DNA of 64,000 nt from assembly GCA_039519185.1 (NCBI GenBank), contig CM076849.1, positions 109,869,806 through 109,933,805 of the forward strand, written 5' to 3'. Under the pieces are notes generated by a model, which worked only from the letters and a program-made list of their open reading frames with translations, had not been told where the DNA came from and did no database searches. Position 1 is the stretch's first letter. Each line of letters opens with the position of its first letter. This stretch comes from Astragalus membranaceus (lineage: Eukaryota > Streptophyta > Magnoliopsida > Fabales > Fabaceae). Below are positions 43,686 to 54,287 of the stretch, piece by piece. Position numbers and translations under genes: made by a program.

Positions 43686-44996
43686 CAATGCGCCTATGCG
43701 CGTGCTGTTTCCTGGGCGCCAAGCGCCTATGCGCGCTGCTGTTCCCTGGGCGCCGAGCGCCCATGCGCCAAGCTCCGTGTTGCTCCTGGGCGCCCAGCGC
43801 CCATGCGCCAGTTTCCAGGATGTCTAAGTATTTTCCCTATTTTACTTTTAATGTAACTTTTGACTCGGTTATCCAAATTTAACGGTTCAAAATGTGTTTC
43901 GAAGCTAATTTCAGTGCCTATCCAAATGTTCCAATTTTATGCAAAAAAAAATATTTCACTGGGTGTTCTGGGCTGAGGTGTTCAAGTGTCCAAATGGCAA
44001 TTTTTATCCACTTTCCTTATGTCGTGTCAAATCATAAATTGACCTAATTGAAGTTGGTGTTGGTGTGAGTGGTGGGTTGAATTGGTGAGTATATTTTGGT
44101 GTGATTGGTGAGCAGAGGCTTCGGCCTAATTTTAAATTTGGTGAGCTGATTAATGCACTATGGTGAGAATATGAATTAAAATGGTGAGCTGAATTAAATG
44201 GTGAATTGATTAAATTGTGGTGTGTTGTGATGCATTTCCATAGCATCTCATGAAACATGTGCATTATTGGTGAGCAGAGGCTTCGGCCTAGTTTTATTTG
44301 GTGAGCAGAGGCTTCGGCCTAGTTTTATTTGGTGAGCAGAGGCTTCGGCCTAGTTTTATTTGGTGAGCAGAGGCTACGGCCTATTTGTATTTGGTGACGG
44401 ATCCGACATGCATGTGCCCGTGGAGTTTGGGTTGCATTTCATGCATAATCATATATTGTGTAGTGCTGCTTGGAAATAAAATGTTGATGTGATTGTTTCC
44501 ATTGTTGTGAATCGGTGTGCCTGGTTTCCTTTTCCTATGCAGTGCTTAATTCCGTATGCTATTAATTATGAAAAGAGACTCACCCTACTGCTTTTATGTT
44601 GCTTCTTATGTCGGCAACGTGCAGGTAATAACGAGTGAAGGTTACCTTATACCTTCGTTTGGTAGGAAGTGTCATGCTCTGATACGTAGCACCGGGGGGC
44701 GTCTTATGCTTTAATATTATTGTCTTTATACTGTTAGACCATTTTTGGTGATGTATTGGTTTTGTTTTCGAACTTAATTATTATTCCGCTGCTGGTAGTG
44801 ACTGAGTTTAGTTGACGTGAACTAAACGGTTTTCCTTGTTATGGTGCTATGTATCTTGTGGTTTTAATTGAACTATGGAAGTTGAAGTTTTTGATTTTTA
44901 TGGAGTAAGTGTAGCACTCGCTTAAATTGTTTCAAAAAAAAAAAAAGAAACTCTGATTTTATTAAAAAGTAAGGTTATTAAAAAAGGGGTGTTACA
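43686..44996 (+). repeat. E4 5' LTR, second part
   Basis: This part begins with the CAATG duplicate (43686-43690) and ends GGGGTGTTACA. It contains the rest of the GCGC array (to 43815) and five AGGC-UNCG-GCCT mini-hairpins. It is homologous to 51090-52360. Confidence 0.94.
44116..44382 (+). repeat. Repeated UNCG-tetraloop mini-hairpins in E4 LTR
   Basis: Copies of AGGCTTCGGCCT lie at 44116-44127, 44278-44289, 44309-44320 and 44340-44351, with AGGCTACGGCCT at 44371-44382. The last four are spaced 31 bp apart, each inside GGTGAGCAG...AGTTTTATTT. As RNA each would be a 4-bp stem closed by a C(UUCG)G or C(UACG)G tetraloop. The 3' LTR has four copies (51513, 51675, 51706, 51737), one unit fewer. 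E3 and E6 carry mostly UACG, UUCG or near variants on their own sense strand. Confidence 0.8.
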
Positions 44997-45000
44997 TTAG

Positions 45001-45012
45001 TGGTATCAGAGC
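45001..45012 (+). other. E4 primer binding site (tRNA-iMet)
   Basis: TGGTATCAGAGC lies four bases after the 5' LTR end. Confidence 0.95.
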
Positions 45013-45115
45013 AGTTCGGTCTGTCCGGCCAAGTCGTCCTGTCATAGTGTCTTATGACAAATAGAATTGTTAGATTAGTTCTAAATTTCTGTTTGTGCTG
45101 CAGTGATAGTTTGAA

Positions 45116-48100
45116 ATGACTGGGAGGAACGACGCTGCTCTTGCTGCTGCTTTGCAGGCTATGGCTCAGGCTGTTGGGAACCAGCAAAATGGTGCTGAAA
45201 ATGCTGGGACTCGCAGTTTGGCCACGTTCCAGAGGGAGAATCCACCCGTCTTTAAGGGCAAGTATAATCCAGATGGTGCTCTAGCATGGCTGAAAGAGAT
45301 TGAAAGGATATTTCGGGTCATGGATTGTAATGATGCGCAGAAGGTCAGGTATGGTACCCATACGCTGGCAGAAGAAGCTGATGATTGGTGGATGGAGGTG
45401 AGGCAGAGATTAGAAACTGCTAATGAGGAGATAACTTGGGCTGTTTTCCGTAGAGAGTTCTTACGGAAGTATTTTCCTGAAGATGTGAGAGCTAAGAAAG
45501 AAATAGAGTTCCTTGAGCTGAAGCAAGGAAGCATGTCAGTGACGGAGTATGCTGCCAAGTTCACTGAATTGGCTAAGTTTTATCCCCACTATGCTGATGC
45601 TGATTCTGAATTTTCAAAATGTATAAAGTTTGAGAATGGACTGAGGGCTGATATAAAGAAAGCTGTAGGGTACCAGAAGATTCGGGTATTCGCTGATTTG
45701 ATCGACAGTTGCAGGATATATGAAGATGATAGTAATGCTCACTCCAAGGTCATGAGAGATCAGAGGGGTAAATTTCAGAACCGGAGTAAGCCGTATGAGG
45801 TTCAGGCTGGTAAAGGTAAGCAGAGGTATGCTGATAATAAGAAACCAAGTGGGGGAGATGCCCCTGCGAAGGTTGTGTGCTACAGGTGTGGCAAGCCGGG
45901 CCATAAGAGTTTTGACTGCTCGGATAATAAGTGTTTCAAGTGCGGTAAAGAAGGTCATGTGGCTGCGAAATGTGAGAAAAAGGATGTGGTGTGCTACAAC
46001 TGTGGGGAGGCAGGTCATATTAGTACTAAGTGTACTAAGCCGAAGAAAGAGAAGTCCCACGAAAAAGTGTTTGCTCTCGCCGGATCAGAGGATACTAATG
46101 AGATTCGAGGTACATGTTTTATTAATGGTATTCCCTTGATTGCTATTATTGATACTGGTGCTACGCACTCATTTATTGCTGCTTTATGTGCTGAGAAATT
46201 GGACCTTGTTTTATCTTCTATGATGAGGGAGATGGTTATTGACACTCCAGCTAAGGGTTCAGTAACTACCTCTCTTGTGTGTGCTAAGTGCCCTCTGTCA
46301 ATCTTCGGCAGAGATTTTCTTGTTGACCTTATTTGTTTGCCGTTGGGAGGGTTGGATGTCATTCTTGGTATGGACTGGTTAGTATTTAACCATGTGCATA
46401 TTAATTGTTTCCGGAGATCTGTGAGTTTCTTTCCTCCCGAAGAAGAAGAATCCGTTTTGTTGCCTGCTGGTCATTTGCATAAGGTAATGAAGGAGGGAGT
46501 TCATCTGTTTGCTTTGATGGCGTCATTGTCTGCTGAGAATCAGGCGATCATTGAAAGGGTACAAGTAGTGTGTGAGTCTCCTGAAGTGTTCCCGGATGAA
46601 ATTCCAAGTGTCCCGCCAGAGAGGGAGGTTGAGTTTGCTATTGATCTTATACCTGGTACTAGGCCTGTGTCTATGGCACCGTACCGGATGTCGGCCTCAG
46701 AGTTGTCTGAATTGAAAAAGCAATTAGAAGATCTACTTGAGAAGAAATTTGTAAGGCCAAGTGTGTCACCGTGGGGTGCCCCGGTATTGTTAGTGAAAAA
46801 GAAGGACGGGAGTATGAGACTTTGTGTCGATTATAGGCAATTGAACAAAGTGACAATAAAGAACAGGTATCCGCTTCCAAGAATTGATGATCTGATGGAC
46901 CAGTTGGTAGGTGCTAAGGTGTTTAGCAAAATCGATTTGAGGTCGGGTTATCACCAGATCAAGTTAAGGGATGAAGACATTCAGAAAACCGCTTTCAGAA
47001 CGAGATATGGGCACTATGAGTATTCTGTGATGCCGTTTGGTGTTACCAACGCGCCGGGTGTGTTTATGGAGTACATGAATCGTACCTTCCATAGTTATTT
47101 GGATCGGTTTGTGGTTGTGTTTATTGACGACATTCTGGTGTATTCTAAAACGGAAGAGGAACATGCCGAACATTTGAGGTTAGTGCTAGAGGTGTTGAAA
47201 GAAAAGAAATTGTATGCAAAATTGTCTAAGAGTGAGTTCTGGCTGAATGAAGTAGGTTTCCTTGGTCATATTATCTCTGGTAATGGTATAGCTGTGGACC
47301 CAGCCAAGGTTGATGCTGTGTCGCAATGGGAGAGCCCGAAGTCAGTTACAGAGATTAGAAGCTTCTTGGGATTAGCTGGTTATTACAGGAGATTTATTGA
47401 AGGTTTCTCGAAGTTGGCACTTCCGTTGACTCAATTGACATGTAAGGGAAAAGCTTTTGTGTGGGATGCACGCTGTGAGGAGAGCTTCAATGAGTTGAAG
47501 AAGAGGTTGACCACATCGCCCGTTTTGACTTTGCCTGTTCCGGATCAACCGTTTGTAGTATATTGTGATGCTTCCAAGATGGGTTTGGGAGGTGTGTTGA
47601 TGCAGGAAGGTAAGGTAGTAGCTTATGCGTCCAGACAGTTGAGGACCCATGAGAAGAACTACCCTACTCATGATTTGGAGCTGGCTGCAATTGTGTTTGT
47701 GCTGAAAATTTGGAGGCACTATCTGTATGGTACTAGATTTGAAGTGTTTAGTGACCATAAGAGTTTGAAATACTTGTTCGATCAGAAGGAGCTGAATATG
47801 AGACAGAGACGTTGGTTAGAATTGCTGAAGGATTATGATTTCGGCTTGAACTATCACCCCGGCAAAGCTAATGTCGTGGCTGATGCTTTAAGTCGGAAGA
47901 GCTTGCATATGTCGGCTATGATGGTGAAAGAGTTAGAGTTGATTGAGCAGTTTCGGGACATGAGCCTGGTTTGTGAAGTGACACCGCAGAGTGTCAGATT
48001 GGGAATGTTGAAGATCGGCAATGAATTTTTGGTTAGTGTTCGAGAAGCCCAAAAGTCAGATGTAAAGTTGGTAGACTTGTTAGTTGTGAATGATCAAGCT

Positions 48101-48576
48101 GTGAATGGAGATTTCAAGTTAGATTCCCAAGGTGTATTGAGATTCAGAGATAGGATCTGCATTCCTGATGATGCTGAGATGAAGCGAATGATTCTTGAGG
48201 AGAGCCATAAGAGTAAGTTGAGTATCCATCCAGGGGCTACGAAAATGTACCAAGATTTGAAGAAAATGTTCTGGTGGCCTGGTATGAAGAAGGATGTGGC
48301 ACAGTTTGTGTATTCTTGTCTGACTTTTCAGAAGTCTAAGATTGAGCATCAGAAGCCCGCGGGGTTGATGCAACCATTGGAGATTCCGGAATGGAAATGG
48401 GATAGCACATCCATGGATTTTGTGACTGGTTTGCCAAATACAGTGAGAGGGTTTGATTCTATATGGGTGGTTGTGGACAGGTTGTCAAAGTCTGCTCATT
48501 TCTTACCAATTAATATGACTTATCCAGTTCCAAAGTTGGCAGAGATCTACATCAAGACAATTGTGAAGTTGCATGG
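45116..48576 (+). pseudogene. E4 gag-pol, N-terminal part up to the integrase core
   Basis: The ATG at 45116 opens a frame that holds gag, three zinc knuckles, protease, RT (FIDD), RNase H and integrase to KTIVKLHG, with no stop before P2. The first 30 or so residues (MTGRNDAALAAALQAMAQAV) differ from E3/E6, while the rest is about 97% alike by eye. The fourth zinc-binding residue of integrase HHCC is changed (YSCLTFQKSK in place of CLTC), and RT has KSE for KCE. P2 is inserted at 48577, between the first and second catalytic Asp of integrase. Read-through into P2 stops at about 48650. Confidence 0.94.
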
Positions 48577-48894
48577 TGTAACAGCCCAGGTCCACCGCAG
48601 CGGCCACCCCGGTCCCACTGTTACCTCACGGTCTTCTCTACCCCTCTTGTAGAATTTTTGCCTTCCGTGGGAATCGAACCTTGCACCTGAGGCATAAGTG
48701 CAAGTTAAACCCCATTCCCACTACCAATTGAGCGCGCGCTCAATTGGTAGTGGGAAGGGGGTTTAACTTGCACTTATGCCTCAGGTGCAAGGTTCGATTC
48801 CCACGGAAGGCAAAAACTCTACAAGAGGGGTAGAAAAGATCGTGAGGTAACAGTGGGACCGGGGTGGCCGCTGCGGTGGACCTGGGCTGTTACA
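48577..48894. mobile_element. P2: second palindromic tRNA-like element
   Basis: This 318-bp element is flanked by CATGG at 48572-48576 and 48895-48899. Excision of P2 and one duplicate restores the integrase sequence seen in E3 and E6. It starts TGTAACAGCCCAGGTCC and ends GGACCTGGGCTGTTACA. Two 159-bp arms, with a handful of mismatches and no indel, meet at AGCGCGCGCT, exact centre 48735/48736. It carries the same tRNA-like segment as P1 (B box GGTTCGATTCC in the right arm near 48790). P1 and P2 differ most in the subterminal 40 bp and near GGTGTGTTTAAC/GGGGGTTTAAC. Confidence 0.92.
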
Positions 48895-48899
48895 CATGG

Positions 48900-49803
48900 C
48901 GTTCCGCCTAGTATTGTATCTGATAGAGATCCAAGATTCACATCTGAATTTTGGAAAAGTTTGCAAGAAGCTTTGGGTTCTAAGTTGAGGTTGAGCTTCG
49001 CTTATCATCCGCAGACAGATGGTCAGACAGAGAGAACTATTCAGTCGTTAGAGGACTTGTTGAGGGCATGTGTTCTTGAGCAGGGAGGTTCGTGGGATTC
49101 TCATCTTCCGTTGATAGAGTTCACCTACAATAACAGTTTTCATTCTAGTATTGGAATGGCACCGTTTGAAGCGTTGTATGGTCGGAGATGTAGGACTCCG
49201 TTGTGTTGGTATGAATCTGGGGAGAGTGCAGTGTTGGGTCCTGAAATTGTGCGAGAAACAACTGAGAAGGTAAAATTAATCCGTGAAAAGATGAAAGCGT
49301 CGCAGAGTCGACAAAAGAGCTATCATGATAAGAGAAGGAAGGATTTAGAGTTTCAGGCAGGTGATCATGTGTTTCTGAGAGTCACTCCGGTGACTGGTGT
49401 TGGGCGTGCCTTGAAATCAAAGAAGTTAACTCCCCGTTTCATTGGTCCGTATCAAATTACGGAGAGAGTGGGAAGTGTTGCCTATAGGGTGGCTTTGCCG
49501 CCTAATCTTTCGAACTTGCATGACGTGTTTCACGTGTCACAGCTTCGAAAGTATGTTCCGGACCCGTCTCATGTGATTCAGATGGATGAAGTAGAGGTGC
49601 GGGATAATCTCACTGTGGAGACTATGCCTGTGCGGATTGAAGATAGAGAAGTGAAGACTCTGAGAGGGAAAGAAATTCCTTTGGTGAAAGTGGTGTGGTT
49701 AGGAGCTGCTGGTGAGAGTATGACTTGGGAGCTGGAGAGTAAGATGCGGGAAGCATATCCGGAGTTGTTTGATTCAGGTAATTTCGAGGACGAAATATTC
49801 TAA
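48900..49803 (+). pseudogene. E4 pol, C-terminal part: integrase core and chromodomain-like tail
   Basis: This part resumes with GVPPSIVSDRDPRF (second catalytic Asp), followed by the catalytic Glu in DGQTERTIQ, the GPY motif, SNLHDVFHVSQLRKYVPD and the chromodomain-like IPLVKVVWLGAAGESMTWELES tail. It ends at TAA 49801-49803. It has no internal stop and reads through the position where E6 lost two bases. Confidence 0.94.
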
Positions 49804-49815
49804 GTGGGGGAGAGT
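49802..49815 (+). other. E4 polypurine tract
   Basis: AAGTGGGGGAGAGT lies directly before the 3' LTR and overlaps the gag-pol stop. Confidence 0.93.
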
Positions 49816-52360
49816 TGTAACGCCCCAAAATAATTTAATTATTTATTTAATTAAGTTATTTAAGGCTTACAATATTTATTTAATTTAATTAAATAATTCA
49901 AGGTTTAATTATTTTATTTTATTTATTAGGAGGTGTTGTCACGAATTAAGTGGTGCGAGCAAGGGCCCGTGATCCACAATTAGGCCCGTGGCCCATTGCC
50001 TAGTCAAGGAATTCGACTCACAAGGGGTCTTAGAAGTTGGTTTTCATTTTTGACTCAAGTGTGAAAAGAAAGAAAAGAAACGTAAAAAAGAGAGAGTGAG
50101 AAGAGGAGAAGTGCGAAGTGAAGAGGAGAAGAAGAGAAAGGGGCGAATCACTCAAGGAGGAGGAAGAGCGTGATTGGAGTCTTGCATTTTCCTTGGAGCT
50201 TTGCTAGCAATTTCGACTTCTAAGAGGTTAGGGGGTCCTCTTTTTGTTTTTAATACCTTATGCGAATTGGTGATGCTTAGGGTTAGGGTTCTAGGATAGT
50301 TTCTATGAATGAATTGTGATGTTGATGATTAATTTATAGTATTGTGATGCTTGATTATGAATTGCCTATGTTGAAATCGCATGATTGATGTTGAATTGTT
50401 GCTAATGCGTATTGTATGTCATATGTTTGAATATATGACTTGTTGGTGCTTACTTGGTGAAAATTGAGAATCATGGTGATACTTGAATCATATATATATA
50501 ATTGAGTGTTTGGTGAATTTAAATTGGTGATTGAATTTGAAAAATTCTGGTTTTGGAAGCTCCTAGGCGCCTTGGGCACCATATGCATGTTGCTGTGTTT
50601 TTGTGTTCTGCGCCTCAGTCATGGGCGCCAGGCGCCCAGCAGTGTGCCTGCGCCAGTTTTCCAATTCTGTTGCCCCTGTGTTGCTGTTCTGTGTCACTGT
50701 GTTGCTGTGTTTGTTGCCACTGTGTTGCTGTGTTCTGTGTCACTGTGCTGCCAGTTTTGGCGCTAGGGGCTTGTGTCATGGGCGCCAAGGGCCCCAATGT
50801 TCTGGTGATTGTTTTGTAAAATTTGGTTTCAGGTTTTCATATTCAAGTAAAATGGCTCGTGCAAAATGATTTTGGGCACCAAAATAGTTGGGTTGCGTGT
50901 TTTCACTAGGCGCCTAGTGCATGGGCGCCAAAAATGCTGTTCACTTTTTGACAAAATTTTTATTGGGTTCTCATATTCTGAGTATTTGGCTCGTGTAAAA
51001 TCAATTTCGAAGTAAAATGAGTTTTTTTGCATGTTGGCCTTAGGCGCCTAGTGCCTGGGCGCCGTGTTGCTGTGCTGGGCGCAATGCGCCTATGCGCGTG
51101 CTGTTTCCTGGGCGCCAAGCGCCTATGCGCGCTGCTGTTCCCTGGGCGCCGAGCGCCCATGCGCCAAGCTCCGTGTTGCTCCTGGGCGCCCAGCGCCCAT
51201 GCGCCAGTTTCCAGGATGTCTAAGTATTTTCCCTATTTTATTTTTAATGTAACTTTTGACTCGGTTATCCAAATTTAACGGTTCAAAATGCGTTTCGAAG
51301 CTAATTTCAGTGCCTATCCAAATGTTCCAATTTTATGCAAAAAAAAATTATTTCACTGGGTGTTCAGGGCTGAGGTGTTCAAGTGTCCAAATGGCAATTT
51401 TTATCCACTTTCCCTATGTCGTGTCAAATCATAAATTGACCTAATTGAAGTTGGTGTTGGTGTGAGTGGTGGGTTGAATTGGTGAGTATATTTTGGTGTG
51501 ATTGGTGAGCAGAGGCTTCGGCCTAATTTTAAATTTGGTGAGCTGATTAATGCACTATGGTGAGAATATGAATTAAAATAGTGAGCTGAATTAAATGGTG
51601 AATTGATTAAATTGTGGTGTGTTGTGATGCATTTCCATAGCATCTCATGAAACATGTGCATTATTGGTGAGCAGAGGCTTCGGCCTAGTTTTATTTGGTG
51701 AGCAGAGGCTTCGGCCTAGTTTTATTTGGTGAGCAGAGGCTACGGCCTATTTGTATTTGGTGACGGATCCGACATGCATGTGCCCGTGGAGTTTGGGTTG
51801 CATTTCATGCATAATCATATATTGTGTAGTGCTGCTTGGAAATAAAATGTTGATGTGATTGTTTCCATTGTTGTGAATCGGTGTGCCTGGTTTCCTTTTC
51901 CTATGCAGTGCTTAATTCCGTATGCTATTAATTATGAAAAGAGACTCACCCTACTGCTTTTATGTTGCTTCTTATGTCGGCAACGTGCAGGTAATAACGA
52001 GTGAAGGTTACCTTATACCTTCGTTTGGTAGGAAGTGTCATGCTCTGATACGTAGCACCGGGGGCGTCTTATGCTTTAATATTATTGTCTTTATACTGTT
52101 AGACCATTTTTGGTGATGTATTGGTTTTGTTTTCGAACTTAATTATTATTCCGCTGCTGGTAGTGACTGAGTTTAGTTGACGTGAACTAAACGGTTTTCC
52201 TTGTTATGGTGCTATGTATCTTGTGGTTTTAATTGAACTATGGAAGTTAAAGTTTTTGATTTTTATGGAGTAAGTGTAGCACTCGCTTAAATTGTTTCAA
52301 AAAAAAAAAATAAACTCTGATTTTATTAAAAAGTAAGGTTATTAAAAAAGGGGTGTTACA
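49816..52360 (+). repeat. E4 3' LTR
   Basis: This 2545-bp LTR reads TGTAACGCCCC ... GGGGTGTTACA. It is one 31-bp mini-hairpin unit shorter than the 5' LTR. Its uninterrupted GCGC array (51050-51210) shows what the E6 target site looked like. Confidence 0.95.
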
Positions 52361-54287
52361 TTAGTCATGCGATATCTAAGATTCAGTCGTCATTGGAAGG
52401 AAGAGAAAACAAGTGAGCTTTGTAAATAAAAACCTTGAGAACACCGGAGTGTGAATCAAATTCAATTTTTTTCAACAGAATGGTCAATAATCATCTCAAT
52501 TCCTTGCATTCAAAGTCTTGCATCTCATCATCACAAAAATGTTCAAGTACCCCAATCATTCATATCTTGTTTTTCGCCTCATGCATTTAGGCGTTCCATT
52601 TTGTTTATCATAGTGTCCCATTTGCATCGTGCCAACATCATCATTTCATGAAAGGCAACAAAAAAGAAGCAACGGATAAAAGCAAAAATCTTCCATTTCA
52701 TTCCATCAAGCATCAAAGCATTGCATCATAAAGAAAGAAAAAGCAAAAGCACAAGCACTCCATAATATTTCAACATCATTATATCGAACATCAAATCCTT
52801 TTCAATAAATGGGGGGGCTAAGTCGAATACACATTCGGGATAGTCATCAGGACGTTTGAATTGATCACTCAAGAATCTGAAAGTCCCTATGTCAAAAAGC
52901 AAAAACACGTCATCCCATGTCATTGCATTTGCATCATATTAATGTTTGCATTTCGTAAAAGGGAAAGAACCAAAGTCCTTGCATCAAAGCATTACATGTC
53001 TATCATGCAAGGCAACACAAAGGCTCCCCAAGTCATTCGTCATTCCATTATCGTTCATTTCTTCATGCCACTCATCGAAACATTGCATTCGCATGCCCGC
53101 CTTTCATGAAAAGAGAAAGAAATGAGCAGAAAATAAAACAAGAGCATTCCATTGATCAAAACATGAATCACTGTCATTGCATCGCACACTTGCATTACAA
53201 GTATCAATCTTTGCATCAAACATCAAAGCACTACATTTGCATATTTGCATTTCATAAAGAGCAAAAGAAAACAAGCAAAGAAAAACAAACAAGAAGGCTG
53301 ATCGAAGAAAAAAAACAATCAAACCAAAAGAAAAACTTCAGGAGTGTTCCACCACATTCATCATTACACCAAAATCATAGCATTGCATGCGCTTGCATAA
53401 CACGCCCTAGCATAACATGCCTTTGCATAACATGCATCCACACTCCGTGCACCATTCCTCGCATCAGCTGACGTATGCAGGTACCTCAACTCAGTGCGGC
53501 AGCATTGACCATTTCAATCAATCAATCAACAGGATTTGCGAATCCCTTCAGGACCCAAGTGTCCCTTCAAAAGCAGACTCCACCTCGTATTCGAGCTACG
53601 GTTTGCGACTTCGTTCATTACCCAGAGCTAGTGAGCTCATTTCAGTTCAGATCACGTCGTTATCGAGCATCGGTGAATCATCCGACCCAAGGTCCTTCAG
53701 TATAGTTCAAATCAAAAGTCCAAACAACGACTTTGAACTCTACCTTCATGACACTAAGTCATCTCTGAGCATAACAGATCTTCAGACTCCATGTCCTTCA
53801 AGACTAGCTGTGTCAGCCTAAGGCATGGTGTACGTCCTTCGAGGTAAAACATATCGGTCCCACAACTTGATATTGAACTTCAGGTCGCTCGAAAAGGCCA
53901 CCCTCAGAGATCAGGTGCTCCTTCAAATCCCATGCGCAAACTCGGATCGTGCGCGGTTCATTAAAAGGCTTTAGGCAGCCTCCAGTGTCGGCTTACTGTA
54001 GGCCGGTACCTTCTTTACTGCTCTCTTTACCGCTTTATTTCTTGCTTTTGCTGCCTGAGGGCTGGCACCAATCTATTTCCTGCTCCTGTTGGCTTACTAA
54101 GGGCTGACGCTTCATCCATTGCAGTCATCTAGTGTTAGCAAAAACAAAAAAAAGGGGGAAAAATTCGGGTTTTTCCCTAAGAACACAAAATTGGTATGAT
54201 TTCTGAATTCTTTATTTCTATTTTATCTTCGAAATATGTCTTGGTCAATACATATTTCTTGGTAAAATCCAAATAAAGAGGGGCAGC
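52361..54287 (+). other. E5 internal region, right part (non-coding) with polypurine tract
   Basis: After the TTAGT duplicate this stretch has no recognisable protein domain. It is rich in TTGCATCAT-type phrases up to about 53450. A less AT-rich part with CCTTCAG and GGCTTACTGTAGGCCGG / GGCTTACTAAGGGCTG phrases (53500-54120) looks like an Ogre 3' UTR. It ends in AAAGAGGGGCAGC (54275-54287), the polypurine tract abutting the 3' LTR. Confidence 0.75.

Larger units (their letters stand above)
33168..52360 (+). mobile_element. E4: Tekay-type chromovirus (E3/E6 family), carrying E6 and P2
   Basis: E4 is flanked by TTAGT at 33163-33167 and 52361-52365. The 5' LTR is 33168-34438 plus 43691-44996 (2577 bp without E6 and its duplicate). 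It is followed by PBS (45001-45012), gag-pol (45116-48576 and 48900-49803), polypurine tract (49802-49815) and 3' LTR (49816-52360, 2545 bp). The LTRs differ by one 31-bp repeat and by roughly 1% substitutions by eye, more than in E6 or E3, which agrees with E4 being the older host. E4 is inactivated by P2 in integrase and by a lost zinc-binding Cys. Confidence 0.95.
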
